Positions 22,102 to 31,087 of a DNA stretch of 31,264 bases are shown here, one piece after another; positions within the stretch are counted from its first letter, which is position 1, and each line of letters begins with the position of its first letter. Both the position numbers and the translations under genes were made by a program. Source of the DNA: an uncultured Oscillospiraceae bacterium (lineage in GTDB: Bacteria > Bacillota > Clostridia > Oscillospirales > Oscillospiraceae); contig CAKTQP010000023.1 in assembly GCA_934597165.1 (NCBI GenBank), positions 1 to 31,264 on the forward strand. The letters run 5' to 3'. The notes under the pieces were generated by a model. The model was not told the DNA's origin and ran no database searches. It saw only the letters and a list, made by a program, of their open reading frames with translations.

Positions 22102-23487
22102 TTACTGTGCGTCTTTCTTCGGCATATACTTCTCGATCAGTTCCGGCTTGATGCGCTTCAGCTCTGCCTCAGGCAGGATGCTCAGTAGCTCCCAACCCAG
22201 ATCGAGGGTCTCAAAGACGGAACGGTTCTCATCGGCGCCCTGTGCCACGTAGCGCTTTTCGAATTCGTCTGCGAACTTGGCGTACAGCAGGTCGTTCTCC
22301 GACAGAGCGGCTTCGCCCAGGATGGACATCAGTTCCTTGTTCTCCTTACCGGTTGCGTAGGCGGCGAAGATCTGGTTCATGGTGCCAGAGTGGTCTTCAC
22401 GGGTCTTGCCTTCGCCGGTGCCCTTGTCCTTCAGTCGGGACAGGGAGGGGAGCACGTCCACGGGAGGCAGGATGCCCTTGCGGTACAGCTCACGGGAGAG
22501 GATGATCTGGCCTTCGGTGATATAGCCGGTCAGGTCGGGGATGGGATGGGTCTTGTCGTCTTCCGGCATGGTCAGGATGGGGATCATGGTGATGGAACCA
22601 GGCTCACCCAGGTGACGGCCAGCACGTTCGTACATGGTGGCCAAGTCGGTGTACAGGTAGCCGGGGTAGCCACGACGACCGGGGACTTCCTTCTTTGCGG
22701 CGGAGATTTCGCGCAAAGCTTCGGCGTAGTTGGTGATGTCGGTCAGGATGACCAGGACGTGCATACCCTTGTCGAATGCCAGGTATTCAGCGGCAGTCAG
22801 AGCCATACGGGGGGTGGAGATACGTTCGACGGCCGGGTCGTTTGCCAGGTTGATGAACAGGACGGTACGGTCGATGGCGCCGGTGCGGCGGAACTCTTCC
22901 ACGAAGTATTCGGACTCTTCAAAGGTGATGCCGATGGCGGCGAAGACGACGGCGAAGTTGGATTCGCCACCGTCCAGAACCTTTGCCTGACGGGCGATCT
23001 GGGCGGCCAGCTGGTTATGGGGCAGGCCGGAGCCGGAGAAGATGGGCAGCTTCTGACCACGGACCAGGGTGTTCAGGCCGTCGATGGTGGAGATGCCAGT
23101 CTGGATGAATTCGTTGGGGTAGTCACGGGCGGCGGGGTTCATGGCCAGGCCGTTGATGTCCCGATGGGCTTCCGCCAGGATGGCGGGGCCATCGTCGATG
23201 GGGTCGCCCATGCCGGAGAAGACGCGGCCGAGCATATCGCCGGACACAGCCAGGTCCAGGGGACGGCCCAGGAAGCGGATCTTGGAGCTGCTCAGGTTGA
23301 TGCCGGCGGACGGCTCGAAGAGCTGGACGACAGCCTTGTCGCCGTTGACTTCCAGGACCTTACCGCGGCGGATCTCGCCGTTGGGCAGTTCGATCTCACA
23401 CAGTTCGTCGTAGGTGACACCGGAGACCCGGCGGACCACCATCAGAGGGCCGGAGATTTCTTCGATGGTACGATATTCTTTGATCAT
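22102..23487 (-). CDS. ntpB: V-type ATPase subunit B
   Basis: A 461-residue non-catalytic nucleotide-binding subunit. It begins KEYRTIEEISGPLMVVRRVSGVTYDE, has GSGLPHNQLAAQIARQA in place of a P-loop (no GKT, as expected for B) and SRLKDKGTGEGKTREDHSGTMNQ near the hexamer interface. With subunit A it forms the A3B3 head. Its ATG overlaps the subunit A stop by one base (TGATG), so the two are coupled and made in equal amounts. Full length. Confidence 0.97.
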   Translation of the reverse strand: MIKEYRTIEEISGPLMVVRRVSGVTYDELCEIELPNGEIRRGKVLEVNGDKAVVQLFEPSAGINLSSSKIRFLGRPLDLAVSGDMLGRVFSGMGDPIDDGPAILAEAHRDINGLAMNPAARDYPNEFIQTGISTIDGLNTLVRGQKLPIFSGSGLPHNQLAAQIARQAKVLDGGESNFAVVFAAIGITFEESEYFVEEFRRTGAIDRTVLFINLANDPAVERISTPRMALTAAEYLAFDKGMHVLVILTDITNYAEALREISAAKKEVPGRRGYPGYLYTDLATMYERAGRHLGEPGSITMIPILTMPEDDKTHPIPDLTGYITEGQIILSRELYRKGILPPVDVLPSLSRLKDKGTGEGKTREDHSGTMNQIFAAYATGKENKELMSILGEAALSENDLLYAKFADEFEKRYVAQGADENRSVFETLDLGWELLSILPEAELKRIKPELIEKYMPKKDAQ

Positions 23488-25259
23488 CAGTCATCTTCTC
23501 CTTTCTCTGCGATCGCGGTGATCTGCGCTTCCATGTCGGCAGCCAGCTTGGTGTAAGCGGCTTCGTACTGGTCAGCGGGGACGTTCTTGGCGCGGCCCAT
23601 ATCCACACGGGCTTCGATGTTGAACAGGTCGTTCAGGGAAGCGCCCTTGGCGATGGCGGCACGGCAGAGCTTGTCGTAGTCCAGGATGATGGTGAGCATC
23701 TGGAGCTGACGGCCGTGGTCGGAGTAGGAGTCGATGTCAGCGAAGGCGTTCTGCTGCAAAAAGTCCTCTCGGATGATACGGGCGGTCTCCAGGGTCAGCT
23801 GGTCACTGGGGGACAGGGAGTCCTTACCGACCAGCTGGACGATCTCGTTCAGGCTGGATTCTTCCTGGAGGATGGCCATGGCCTTGTCGCGGTTCTGGAA
23901 GAACTGCTTGCCCAGGTGTTCATCGTACCAGGGGCGGAGAGAATCCAGGTAGAGGGAGTAAGAGTTCAGCCAGTTGATGGCCGGGAAGTGACGGCGGGAA
24001 GCCAGGGAGGCGTCCAGGGACCAGAAGACCTTGACGATACGCATGGTGCCCTGGGAGACCGGTTCGGACAGGTCGCCGCCGGGAGGGGAGACTGCGCCGA
24101 CAGCGGTCAGGGAGCCGTTGCGGGTGTCGCCGTTGCCGGAGATGCACTGGACCATGCCGGCACGTTCGTAGAACTGTGCCAGACGGGAGGCCAGGTATGC
24201 GGGGTAGCCTTCTTCGCCGGGCATTTCTTCCAGACGACCGGACATTTCACGCAGTGCCTCCGCCCAACGGGAGGTGGAGTCAGCGATGACGGCCACGTCG
24301 TAGCCCATGTCACGGAAGTATTCCGCGATGGTGATGCCGGTGTAGACGGAGGCTTCACGGGCGGCAACGGGCATATCCGAAGTGTTGGCGATGAGGATGG
24401 TACGCTTCATCAGAGATTCGCCGGTGCGGGGGTCCACCAGTTCGGGAAATTCCCGCAGAACGTCGGTCATTTCGTTGCCGCGTTCGCCGCAGCCGATGTA
24501 GACCACGATGTCCACGTCGGACCACTTTGCCAGCTGGTGCTGCACGACGGTCTTACCGGAGCCGAAGGGGCCGGGGACGGCGGCTGCACCGCCCTTGGCG
24601 ATGGGGAACATGGTGTCGATGATGCGCTGGCCGGAGCAGAGGGGCACCTTAGGGGGGAACTTCTTGACGTAGGGGCGACCCACACGGACGGGCCACTTCT
24701 GCATCATGGTCAGTTCCTTCTTCTCGCCCTTATCGGTGTCGATGACGGCGATGGTCTCCAGGACGGTATATGCGCCGGACTGGATGTCAGCGATGGTGCC
24801 GGTGACGCCATGGGGGACCATGATCTTGTGGACGGTGGAGGAAGTCTCCTGGACGGTGCCGATGATGTCGCCGCCGGTGACCTGGTCGCCCACCTTGGCA
24901 GTGGGGACGAAGTCCCACTTCTTCTCCCGGTTCAGCGCGGGGACCTGGACGCCCCTTGCGATGGTGGCGCCGGAGACCTTCATGATCTCTTCCAGGGGAC
25001 GCTGGATGCCGTCGTAAATATTTTCAAGCAGGCCGGGGCCAAGCTCAACGGACAGCGGAGCGCCGGTGGTGACCACTTCCGCGCCGGGGCCGATGCCGGA
25101 GGTCTCCTCATAGACCTGGATAGACGCGGAGTCACCGTTCATGTTCAGAATCTCGCCGATCAGGTGCTGTTCGCCTACTCGGACCACGTCTGCCATGTTG
25201 GCGTCCTGCATGCCGGTGGCGACCACCAGCGGGCCGGATACCTTAACGATTTTGCCCAT
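23487..25259 (-). CDS. ntpA: V-type ATPase catalytic subunit A
   Basis: A 590-residue catalytic subunit. The P-loop is GPFGSGKT (K236, T237), the catalytic glutamate lies in GCGERGNEMTDVL (E259), and the family's non-homologous insert is present around 110-200 (TVHKIMVPHGVTGTIADIQSG). SRWAEALREMSGRLEEMPGEEGYPAYLASRL is the nucleotide-binding signature. AGAAGG is 11 bases upstream of the ATG. The enzyme couples ATP hydrolysis or synthesis to ion flow through the I/K membrane part. Length is normal. Confidence 0.97.
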   Translation of the reverse strand: MGKIVKVSGPLVVATGMQDANMADVVRVGEQHLIGEILNMNGDSASIQVYEETSGIGPGAEVVTTGAPLSVELGPGLLENIYDGIQRPLEEIMKVSGATIARGVQVPALNREKKWDFVPTAKVGDQVTGGDIIGTVQETSSTVHKIMVPHGVTGTIADIQSGAYTVLETIAVIDTDKGEKKELTMMQKWPVRVGRPYVKKFPPKVPLCSGQRIIDTMFPIAKGGAAAVPGPFGSGKTVVQHQLAKWSDVDIVVYIGCGERGNEMTDVLREFPELVDPRTGESLMKRTILIANTSDMPVAAREASVYTGITIAEYFRDMGYDVAVIADSTSRWAEALREMSGRLEEMPGEEGYPAYLASRLAQFYERAGMVQCISGNGDTRNGSLTAVGAVSPPGGDLSEPVSQGTMRIVKVFWSLDASLASRRHFPAINWLNSYSLYLDSLRPWYDEHLGKQFFQNRDKAMAILQEESSLNEIVQLVGKDSLSPSDQLTLETARIIREDFLQQNAFADIDSYSDHGRQLQMLTIILDYDKLCRAAIAKGASLNDLFNIEARVDMGRAKNVPADQYEAAYTKLAADMEAQITAIAEKGEDD

Positions 25260-25319
25260 TAGGTTTCATACCTTCTTTCCTATTTCAGGTTACAGAACAG
25301 CAGCAAATTTGCTGCATCA

Positions 25320-25631
25320 TTACAGAATGTCTGCGCCGACAGCCCGTTCCACGGAATCGGTGATGTTCTTCATCCCGATGCCCAGGGAGCCGGATTTGCC
25401 GGGGATAAGGATGATGGCCGGGGTGACCATATCCTTATATTTCTTCACCTCATCCTGCATCTGCTCAGCAAACTGCTCGGTGAGGTAGATGATGGCGGTC
25501 TCGCCATCCCGGGCCAGCCGGTGGAGTGTCTTGCGCGCCTCCTCCGGCGTCTCCGCCGGATAGACGTCCAGCCCCAGGGTCTTGAACCCCAGCACACTCT
25601 CTCGGTCGCCCAACACTGCGATCTTATACAT
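25320..25631 (-). CDS. ntpG: V-type ATPase subunit F (NtpG)
   Basis: A 103-residue rotor subunit that binds D. The start MYKIAVLGDRESVLGFKTLGLDVYP and the segment AIIYLTEQFAEQM are typical. The ATG overlaps the subunit C gene by 8 bp and has only a distant GAAAGG, so coupling from subunit C is likely. It is followed after 60 bp by subunit A. Confidence 0.92.
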   Translation of the reverse strand: MYKIAVLGDRESVLGFKTLGLDVYPAETPEEARKTLHRLARDGETAIIYLTEQFAEQMQDEVKKYKDMVTPAIILIPGKSGSLGIGMKNITDSVERAVGADIL

Positions 25632-26622
25632 AAGCGTTACGCAACCTTTCCCGGATCACGTCGGCAGGCAGATCTGCCAGACGGCCCGTCAGAATGATCC
25701 GAATGGCGGTGAACTCGTTGTCCTTGGCGGACACGTAGCCCAGCATGGGCTGTTCACCGAAGGGGATATACTTGGCCTTCTGCATATAGGCGTTGAGCGC
25801 GTTGTCGCACGCCTTCTCGAAGGCGGTCAGGCTGCCGCCCTGGATGGCCTGGACGCCGGCCGCGGCCGCTTCCTCGAAGAGGGAGGAGAAATAGATGCTC
25901 TCCAACGGCTCTCCGTCCGCTGCCTTGACCACGGTGGCTGCCGGGATGGTGCCGCCAGGGAAGAGGACGGTGGCCAGGAAGTCTGCGTCCCGCCCCATCC
26001 GCAGCACGCGGACGACGCTGCGCAGGTTGGCAGCGTCCACCAGCATCTGGACGTAGCCCAGCAGGAACTGGGAGCCGGAGGCTTTGGCCAGCTGCTCCAT
26101 CTCCTGGAAGTAGGCCTGATCCAGGATCATATCCGACCGCTGGGGGTCTCTCGTCTCGCCCAGGACGGCACGTGCTTCCACGATGGCGTCCGCCATGACC
26201 TTGGGCAGGTCGGTGAACTCGCTGCGCTTGACCGCTTCCGCCAGGGTCTCCGGCGCCACCCGGCCGGTGTCCACCAGCAGGCGTTCCGGATCCAGCCCCA
26301 GCGCTTCGCACTTGAGCATGGCCTTGGCGTTGTGGTAGTCATACTTGACCTTGAACACGTCCAGGATCTCCCCGTTGGGGGCCAGATCGTTCAGCGTCCC
26401 AAACAGCTCCTCCCTGGCCTGGGCCAGCATGGCGTCCACCGTGTCCACGTTCACGGCCTGCAGTTCGGGATAGCCGCACTCTGTGAGGACCTTGGCCGCT
26501 TCTTCCACGGTGCCGGCCTCCAGCATGCGATCCATCCGTTCCCGCTCCAGCAGGGAGTTCTCCATGGCACGGATCCTTGTGGAAAGATGCAGATAATCTG
26601 TATCTTTGATTCTTTTAGACAA
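25624..26622 (-). CDS. ntpC: V-type ATPase subunit C
   Basis: A 332-residue subunit that links the rotor to the c-ring (equivalent to V-type d). DYLHLSTRIRAMENSLLERERMDRMLEA and EILDVFKVKYDYHNAKAMLKCEALG are the characteristic helical segments. The start codon is TTG at 26622, nine bases after AAGGAGG; no ATG upstream is possible before the stop of subunit E. The rare start may lower yield of this single-copy part (inference). Confidence 0.93.
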   Translation of the reverse strand: MSKRIKDTDYLHLSTRIRAMENSLLERERMDRMLEAGTVEEAAKVLTECGYPELQAVNVDTVDAMLAQAREELFGTLNDLAPNGEILDVFKVKYDYHNAKAMLKCEALGLDPERLLVDTGRVAPETLAEAVKRSEFTDLPKVMADAIVEARAVLGETRDPQRSDMILDQAYFQEMEQLAKASGSQFLLGYVQMLVDAANLRSVVRVLRMGRDADFLATVLFPGGTIPAATVVKAADGEPLESIYFSSLFEEAAAAGVQAIQGGSLTAFEKACDNALNAYMQKAKYIPFGEQPMLGYVSAKDNEFTAIRIILTGRLADLPADVIRERLRNAYV

Positions 26623-26652
26623 TTTTTAGTCCCTCCTTATGACAGGAGCGCG

Positions 26653-27252
26653 TCACGCGAAGAGCGCCTTGGTCACGTCGCCCACGATCTCGTTGCGGGC
26701 CATCCGTACCAGGGTCTCGAAGGTGCAGTTCACTTCCACGTCGCCGTCGCAGATGAGCAGGCCGCCCTGGAAGTCGCCCGCGTTGGGGGACAGGGTCAGC
26801 TCCGCCGTCTTGCCCGCCTTGGCCAGCAGGCCGTTGGCTTTGGCGGTGACTTTGCCGCCGAAGGTGGCGCGATCTGCCTGGGAGAAGATCAGCTGTTCCT
26901 TGCCGGAGACAGAGGCGCGGACAGCCAGATTGGCCAGTAAGTCCTCATACTCCCCTTCCGGCAGCTGGGTCAGCTTTTCATAGGCCAGCTGGAACGCCTC
27001 GTCCAGCAGTGCCTGCTTGGCTGCCAGCTCCTGCTTTTTGGCGTCCATCTGGGCGTTGCTGTTCAGGCGCTGACGCAGCTCCGCTGCGCTCTGCTGACCC
27101 TTTTCCAGGATCTCCGCCTCCGCCTGCTTTGCCTGTGCGGCATAACGGGCGTCGATCTCAGCAGCCTGGCTGTTCGCTTCTGCCAGCACTGCGTCGATCT
27201 CCTGCTGGGCATCCGCCTGGATCCGTGCAGTGATTTTTTCAATACCAGTCAT
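26653..27252 (-). CDS. ntpE: V-type ATPase subunit E
   Basis: A 199-residue peripheral stalk subunit. Residues 1-75 form a long charged helix (IEKITARIQADAQQEIDAVLAEA) that pairs with the H/G subunit. The C-terminal globular domain contains LSPNAGDFQGGLLICDGDVEVNCTFETLV. AAAGGAG lies 11 bases upstream of the ATG. There is a 30-bp gap to the subunit C start. Confidence 0.92.
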   Translation of the reverse strand: MTGIEKITARIQADAQQEIDAVLAEANSQAAEIDARYAAQAKQAEAEILEKGQQSAAELRQRLNSNAQMDAKKQELAAKQALLDEAFQLAYEKLTQLPEGEYEDLLANLAVRASVSGKEQLIFSQADRATFGGKVTAKANGLLAKAGKTAELTLSPNAGDFQGGLLICDGDVEVNCTFETLVRMARNEIVGDVTKALFA

Positions 27253-27295
27253 TTGTTCCGATACTCCTTTCCGTATCTGTCGGGAAAGGTCTCGA

Positions 27296-27775
27296 TTAGC
27301 CCGCCCAAGCCTGGGTCAGGAACAGGATCATCAGGAAGGAAGCCAGCAGGCAGAGGATGGCGTAGAATTCGACCATGATGGTCAGAACGATGCCCTTGGA
27401 CATTTCTTCTGCACGCTTAGCGACCAGTGCGACACCGGAAGCGGCGCAGCGAGCCTGAGAGATAGCGGTGAAGTAGCCGCCCAGAGCCATGGGCAGGCAA
27501 GCCAGCAGAGCGGCCAGACCCTGTGCCACGTCCAGATCCATGGGGTTGCCGCCCAGGACGCCCAGACGGAGCATAGCGAAGAACCAGATGACCAGGCCGT
27601 ACAGACCCTGGGTACCGGGCATGATCTGAAGGATCAGGCAGGCAGAGAACTTGCTGGGGTCTTCTGCCAGAACGCCGCTGGAAGCCTCGCCGACCATGCC
27701 GACGCCTTTACCAGAACCTACACAAGAGAGAGCAACGGCCAGAGATGCGCCGATGATTGCGATAGTAATGCCCAT
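27296..27775 (-). CDS. ntpK: V-type ATPase membrane subunit K (double-hairpin proteolipid)
   Basis: A 159-residue proteolipid with four membrane helices (about 5-27, 43-70, 84-108, 128-156), a fused pair of hairpins. The residues that bind Na+ in E. hirae NtpK (T64, Q65, Q110, E139) correspond to T55, Q56 (MPGTQGLYG), Q107 (TAISQA) and E136 (MVEFYAIL), so the ring should bind Na+ rather than H+. This is inferred from conservation. The start is ATG 27775, nine bases after GAGGAGG, one base after the subunit I stop; the frame's first six codons lie in that gene. Confidence 0.95.
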   Translation of the reverse strand: MGITIAIIGASLAVALSCVGSGKGVGMVGEASSGVLAEDPSKFSACLILQIMPGTQGLYGLVIWFFAMLRLGVLGGNPMDLDVAQGLAALLACLPMALGGYFTAISQARCAASGVALVAKRAEEMSKGIVLTIMVEFYAILCLLASFLMILFLTQAWAG

Positions 27776-27776
27776 T

Positions 27777-29741
27777 TTATTTTTCCTCCTCAATAATGTC
27801 TACGTATTTCGTGTTGTATTTCAAGGGTTTAAAGGGGATGCCGCCTTCTTTGTAGAACTTCCCGAAGAATTCCAGGTACTGCAGACGGGCATCGTGGACA
27901 TAGGTGCCGATCAGGTTGACACCGATGTTAAAGGTGTGTCCGATGAGGAAGACCACAAAGAACACGACGATGTTGCCGGGGAGCGCGGCGATGGTGTTGA
28001 AGACCATGCCGATGACGCTGCCGGCCAGCATCAGAGCCATCAGACGGGCATAAGAAAGGACATCAGACAGCCAGCTGGTGATGTCATAGAGAGAAGTGAT
28101 ACCACCCATGAGTTTTTTAATGATACCGCCCTCTTTATGCCGTCCTTGGGTCAGGATGAGGGACAGCGCACCCAGGATGAGGACCAGGGGGGTGTCGAAG
28201 AAGACCAGGACGGCGATGCCGGCGAAGAGAATCCACCAGGGCACCACGTCAAGGATGCCCTCCAGGGGTTCGTGATCCCGGAAGCCCATATAGATTCGGA
28301 TGCACTGGCCGAAGATCAGGTGGACGCAGCCGACACAGATGGCGATGACCAGCACCTTCAAGGGGTCCCCCACCGGGTTGACCACAAGGCCGTCACAGAA
28401 CTTGTCCAGCCATGCCGGGAACTGATCCTGGGTGATGCCCAAGAAGGTTTTTGAAAACTGGGTGATGGAGTCGCCGAAGAAACCGCCGGCGAAGATGCCG
28501 CAGAAGGTGATGCTGCCGCCCAGCCATCTGCCCAGGCTCATCATATAGCCCAAGGTATTCTTCGGCTTGTACTTCTTCTGGATGATGGTGCAGGCCAGGT
28601 AGATGATGATACCATAGGCCACGTCGGCGAACATGAAGCCGAAGAAGAAGATATACCAGAAGAACATGAGGGGGTTGGGGTCGATGCCGTCGTAGGCGGG
28701 CAGGGAGTACATCTCCGTGACCATATTGATGCCCCGCATCCACTTGGGGTTGGACAGCAGAGTCGGTACCGTATCCCCCTCCTGGGGATCGGTCAGCTCG
28801 TAGGCGCAGTCCAGACCGGTCAGTTCCTGTTCCAGCTTGTCCAGCTTGGGTTCCTCCACCCAGCCCTCCAGGAAGACGATGGTGCCGTCGGTCAGGAACC
28901 GATCCTTCACCACTTCCTTGGCTTCCTGCTGGGTCAGCTGGTCGATGGCCAATTTCAGCTCACTGCGCTGGTCGCCCAGTGCCTTGATCTGCTCGATGGC
29001 CGCTTCTCGCTTTGCGTTCACCTCTGCCAGCTTCTCATCCAGCTGGGCGATGTTCTGGGCTGCGTTGCCCTCCATCCCCTTGAACTTGACCACAGAGAAG
29101 CTGTAGGGTTTCAGGACGCTGGATGCTGCCGCGGCCGTCTCCTTCAACGCCAGCAGAACCACGTAATGCAGCTCCTTGCTGGAGTGGATGGCCACCAGCT
29201 CGCTCTCCGGCGCCTGTTCTGCCAGCTCGCCCCGGATGGTCTCCAAAGAGGCCGCGCCTGGCAGGGTGCCCAGGGTGATCTCCACGTGCTCCGTGGAGTC
29301 CAGATCCAACGGCTCGCTCATGGTCTCCCATGGCACCAAGCCGTCCCGGGCAGATCTGTACCGATTTTCCTCGGTGTACAGCTGAGAGATCTCCGCCACA
29401 CAGTCGTTGATGGCCGCTGCCGCTGCCTGCGCCTTCTCCTGGCGGGCAGCGTCGAAGAAATCAGCTTCGGAAATGTCCGACCGTTTGGTGAACAGGCTGC
29501 CTTTCACGGGGGCGTACTTGTCCAGCGCCTTCAATGCGCTCTGCACCGCCGTGATCTGTGCCTTTACCGCGCCCTGAGCGCCGGTGTCCTTGGCCAGCAG
29601 AGCGGTCCATTCCGGATCAGTCAGACAATCCTCCGGTTCTGTCACTTCCACACAACCAACATGAAGCAGCCGAGCGAGCAGTTCGTCCCGTTGTTCCTCC
29701 AGGGCGATCGCACGCAGCCGCTTCATCTTGACGATTGCCAT
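27777..29741 (-). CDS. ntpI: V-type ATPase membrane subunit I
   Basis: A 654-residue a-subunit equivalent. The N-terminal half (1-340) is soluble and carries coiled coils (AEVNAKREAAIEQIKALGDQRSELKLAIDQL). The C-terminal half has about seven membrane helices starting at FFWYIFFFGFMFADVAYGIIIYL. The essential arginine facing the K ring is R566 in LSYARLMAL. The ATG overlaps the H-subunit stop by one base (TGATG). Full length for the family. Confidence 0.95.
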   Translation of the reverse strand: MAIVKMKRLRAIALEEQRDELLARLLHVGCVEVTEPEDCLTDPEWTALLAKDTGAQGAVKAQITAVQSALKALDKYAPVKGSLFTKRSDISEADFFDAARQEKAQAAAAAINDCVAEISQLYTEENRYRSARDGLVPWETMSEPLDLDSTEHVEITLGTLPGAASLETIRGELAEQAPESELVAIHSSKELHYVVLLALKETAAAASSVLKPYSFSVVKFKGMEGNAAQNIAQLDEKLAEVNAKREAAIEQIKALGDQRSELKLAIDQLTQQEAKEVVKDRFLTDGTIVFLEGWVEEPKLDKLEQELTGLDCAYELTDPQEGDTVPTLLSNPKWMRGINMVTEMYSLPAYDGIDPNPLMFFWYIFFFGFMFADVAYGIIIYLACTIIQKKYKPKNTLGYMMSLGRWLGGSITFCGIFAGGFFGDSITQFSKTFLGITQDQFPAWLDKFCDGLVVNPVGDPLKVLVIAICVGCVHLIFGQCIRIYMGFRDHEPLEGILDVVPWWILFAGIAVLVFFDTPLVLILGALSLILTQGRHKEGGIIKKLMGGITSLYDITSWLSDVLSYARLMALMLAGSVIGMVFNTIAALPGNIVVFFVVFLIGHTFNIGVNLIGTYVHDARLQYLEFFGKFYKEGGIPFKPLKYNTKYVDIIEEEK

Positions 29742-30055
29742 CAGGCATCCACCACCTTTCTGACAATCAGTGACGCCGCTTCTTCAAGCCGCTCTTTCGC
29801 GTTGGTCCGTAATGCAGCACAGTCCGCGTCGGCCTGCTGTTTGATCTTTGCCGCATCCTCCGCCGCGTCTTTCTCGGCCTGCGCCAGCAGTTCCTTTACC
29901 TTCGCGTCTGCTTGCTTCTTGGTGGTCGCCAGAGCTTCCTGGCCAGCCTTCTCCGCATCGGCTAACCGCTTCTTGGCTTCCAGGACAGCTTCTGCCTTCC
30001 GATCCTTGGACTGCTGTTCTGCCTGTGCCACCAGTTTGACTGCTTCCAGAGCCAT
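29741..30055 (-). CDS. ntpF: V-type ATPase subunit H/G (NtpF, peripheral stalk)
   Basis: A 104-residue, almost entirely Ala/Lys/Glu coiled-coil protein (EAVKLVAQAEQQSKDRKAEAVLEAKKR...), the heterodimer partner of subunit E in the peripheral stalk. The start is ATG 30055 after GGCGGTGAG; the frame continues 11 codons upstream without support. First gene of the operon. Confidence 0.88.
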   Translation of the reverse strand: MALEAVKLVAQAEQQSKDRKAEAVLEAKKRLADAEKAGQEALATTKKQADAKVKELLAQAEKDAAEDAAKIKQQADADCAALRTNAKERLEEAASLIVRKVVDA

Positions 30056-30451
30056 CGTCTCACCGCCTTCCCTTTTGTAGATTTTCAACTAAAGCTGTTT
30101 GCTCAGTTAGGGTCTTATTATACCTCTTAATATACAAAAAATCAATCGGCGGAAAAAGACGATCCCTCCCGTTCGTCCTCTTCCGCCTTCCGCGCTCATT
30201 TTGTCCTTTTTTCCCGACTTTTTTCCGTGCAGGCCGCACCCGCGTTTTCTTGCACAACTCGCACTTTCCTCGATTTTTCAGACCCGTTTCGTCCAGTTTC
30301 ATCCCATTTTTCATCTATCTGCCAACCTGAACTGCAATTTCATTTTTGCGTCTTTCGCTTTCGCGGTATCCATTTTTAGGAATATCTGGAGACTTCATTT
30401 TTTATTCACATTTTGCACGGAAGTGGTATATAAATTTTGTATACTTCTACC
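30056..30451. other. Intergenic region between the V-ATPase operon and the SSB-like gene
   Basis: About 400 bp without a gene. It holds the V-ATPase promoter (30117-30145) and an AT-rich leader. The reading frames across it are short and lack ribosome sites. No clear terminator for the SSB-like gene was found. Confidence 0.55.
30117..30145 (-). promoter_or_regulatory. Promoter of the V-ATPase operon
   Basis: On the minus strand TTGATT (30145-30140), a 17-bp spacer and TATAAT (30122-30117), about 62 bp before the ntpF start. The leader contains a weak hairpin of AACTGAGC with GCTTTAGTT. Confidence 0.8.
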
Positions 30452-31087
30452 CTATCCTTTTTTCAAAGATTTTTCCGAAACCACCCGTTCCACCAGGATC
30501 CCGGACACCTCGTAGGCCACTTTTTCCACCACGTCCGAGCCGACCACCTTCCGATAGCGCCGGCTTTGCAGTCTCCCACGGACGCACACGCGATCGCCCA
30601 CGTTCCACCAGCCCGCCCGGCGTGCCTGACCGCCCCAGGCGATGCAGGGTAAGTAATCCGCCTTCCCGCTGCCCCGGTTCACCGCCAGGAGCAGGTCGGC
30701 GATCTCCCGTCCCAGCGGCGTCCGCCGGTAGACCGGCTTGCGGCAGAGGTTGCCCACCAGGAGCACCCGATTGCTGTCCTCCTGAGCGGGCGCGGGAAAG
30801 AGCTCCTGCACCCGGACGGTGATGACCAGCTTGCTGCCCTGACCGGAGTGATTGTTGTAGGAGCGCACCTGCCCCACCAGCCCCACCCGGTCGCCGGGCT
30901 GGGCGTCCAGCTGTTCCAGGTGGCTGCGGGAGAGGATGATATTGAGCAGATCCTCCGCGCCGGAGAGGCGGAGGCAGCGGAGGGGGAAGGTGAAATAGTC
31001 CTCGCCGCCTGCGCTGTGGGAGTAGGTGGGTTCTTGGATGACCTCGCCGGATAGGGCGACGTAGTTGTTCTTTTGTTCTCTGACCAT
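30452..31087 (-). CDS. Single-stranded DNA-binding (SSB-like) protein with two OB-fold segments
   Basis: A 211-residue protein. An N-terminal OB-like segment (NNYVALSGEVIQEPTYSHS...FTFPLRCLRLSG...DRVGLVGQV, about 8-95) is followed by a second, more typical one (NRVLLVGNLCRKPVYRRTPLGREIADLLLAVNR...DYLPCIAWGGQARRAGWWNVGDRVCVRGRLQSR, about 107-178). The second has the strand pattern and R-x-P-x-G-x-x-I-A-D-x-x-L-A-V-N of primosomal/SSB family proteins. It lacks the acidic DDDIPF tail of housekeeping SSB. GGAGGG lies 5 bases before the ATG. Likely roles are DNA repair, competence or replication accessory binding; the exact one is unknown. Confidence 0.8.
   Translation of the reverse strand: MVREQKNNYVALSGEVIQEPTYSHSAGGEDYFTFPLRCLRLSGAEDLLNIILSRSHLEQLDAQPGDRVGLVGQVRSYNNHSGQGSKLVITVRVQELFPAPAQEDSNRVLLVGNLCRKPVYRRTPLGREIADLLLAVNRGSGKADYLPCIAWGGQARRAGWWNVGDRVCVRGRLQSRRYRKVVGSDVVEKVAYEVSGILVERVVSEKSLKKG

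Noticed and set aside
23715..25262. 515-codon open frame opposite V-ATPase subunit A
   Set aside because: Antisense artefact; the minus-strand subunit A is unmistakable.
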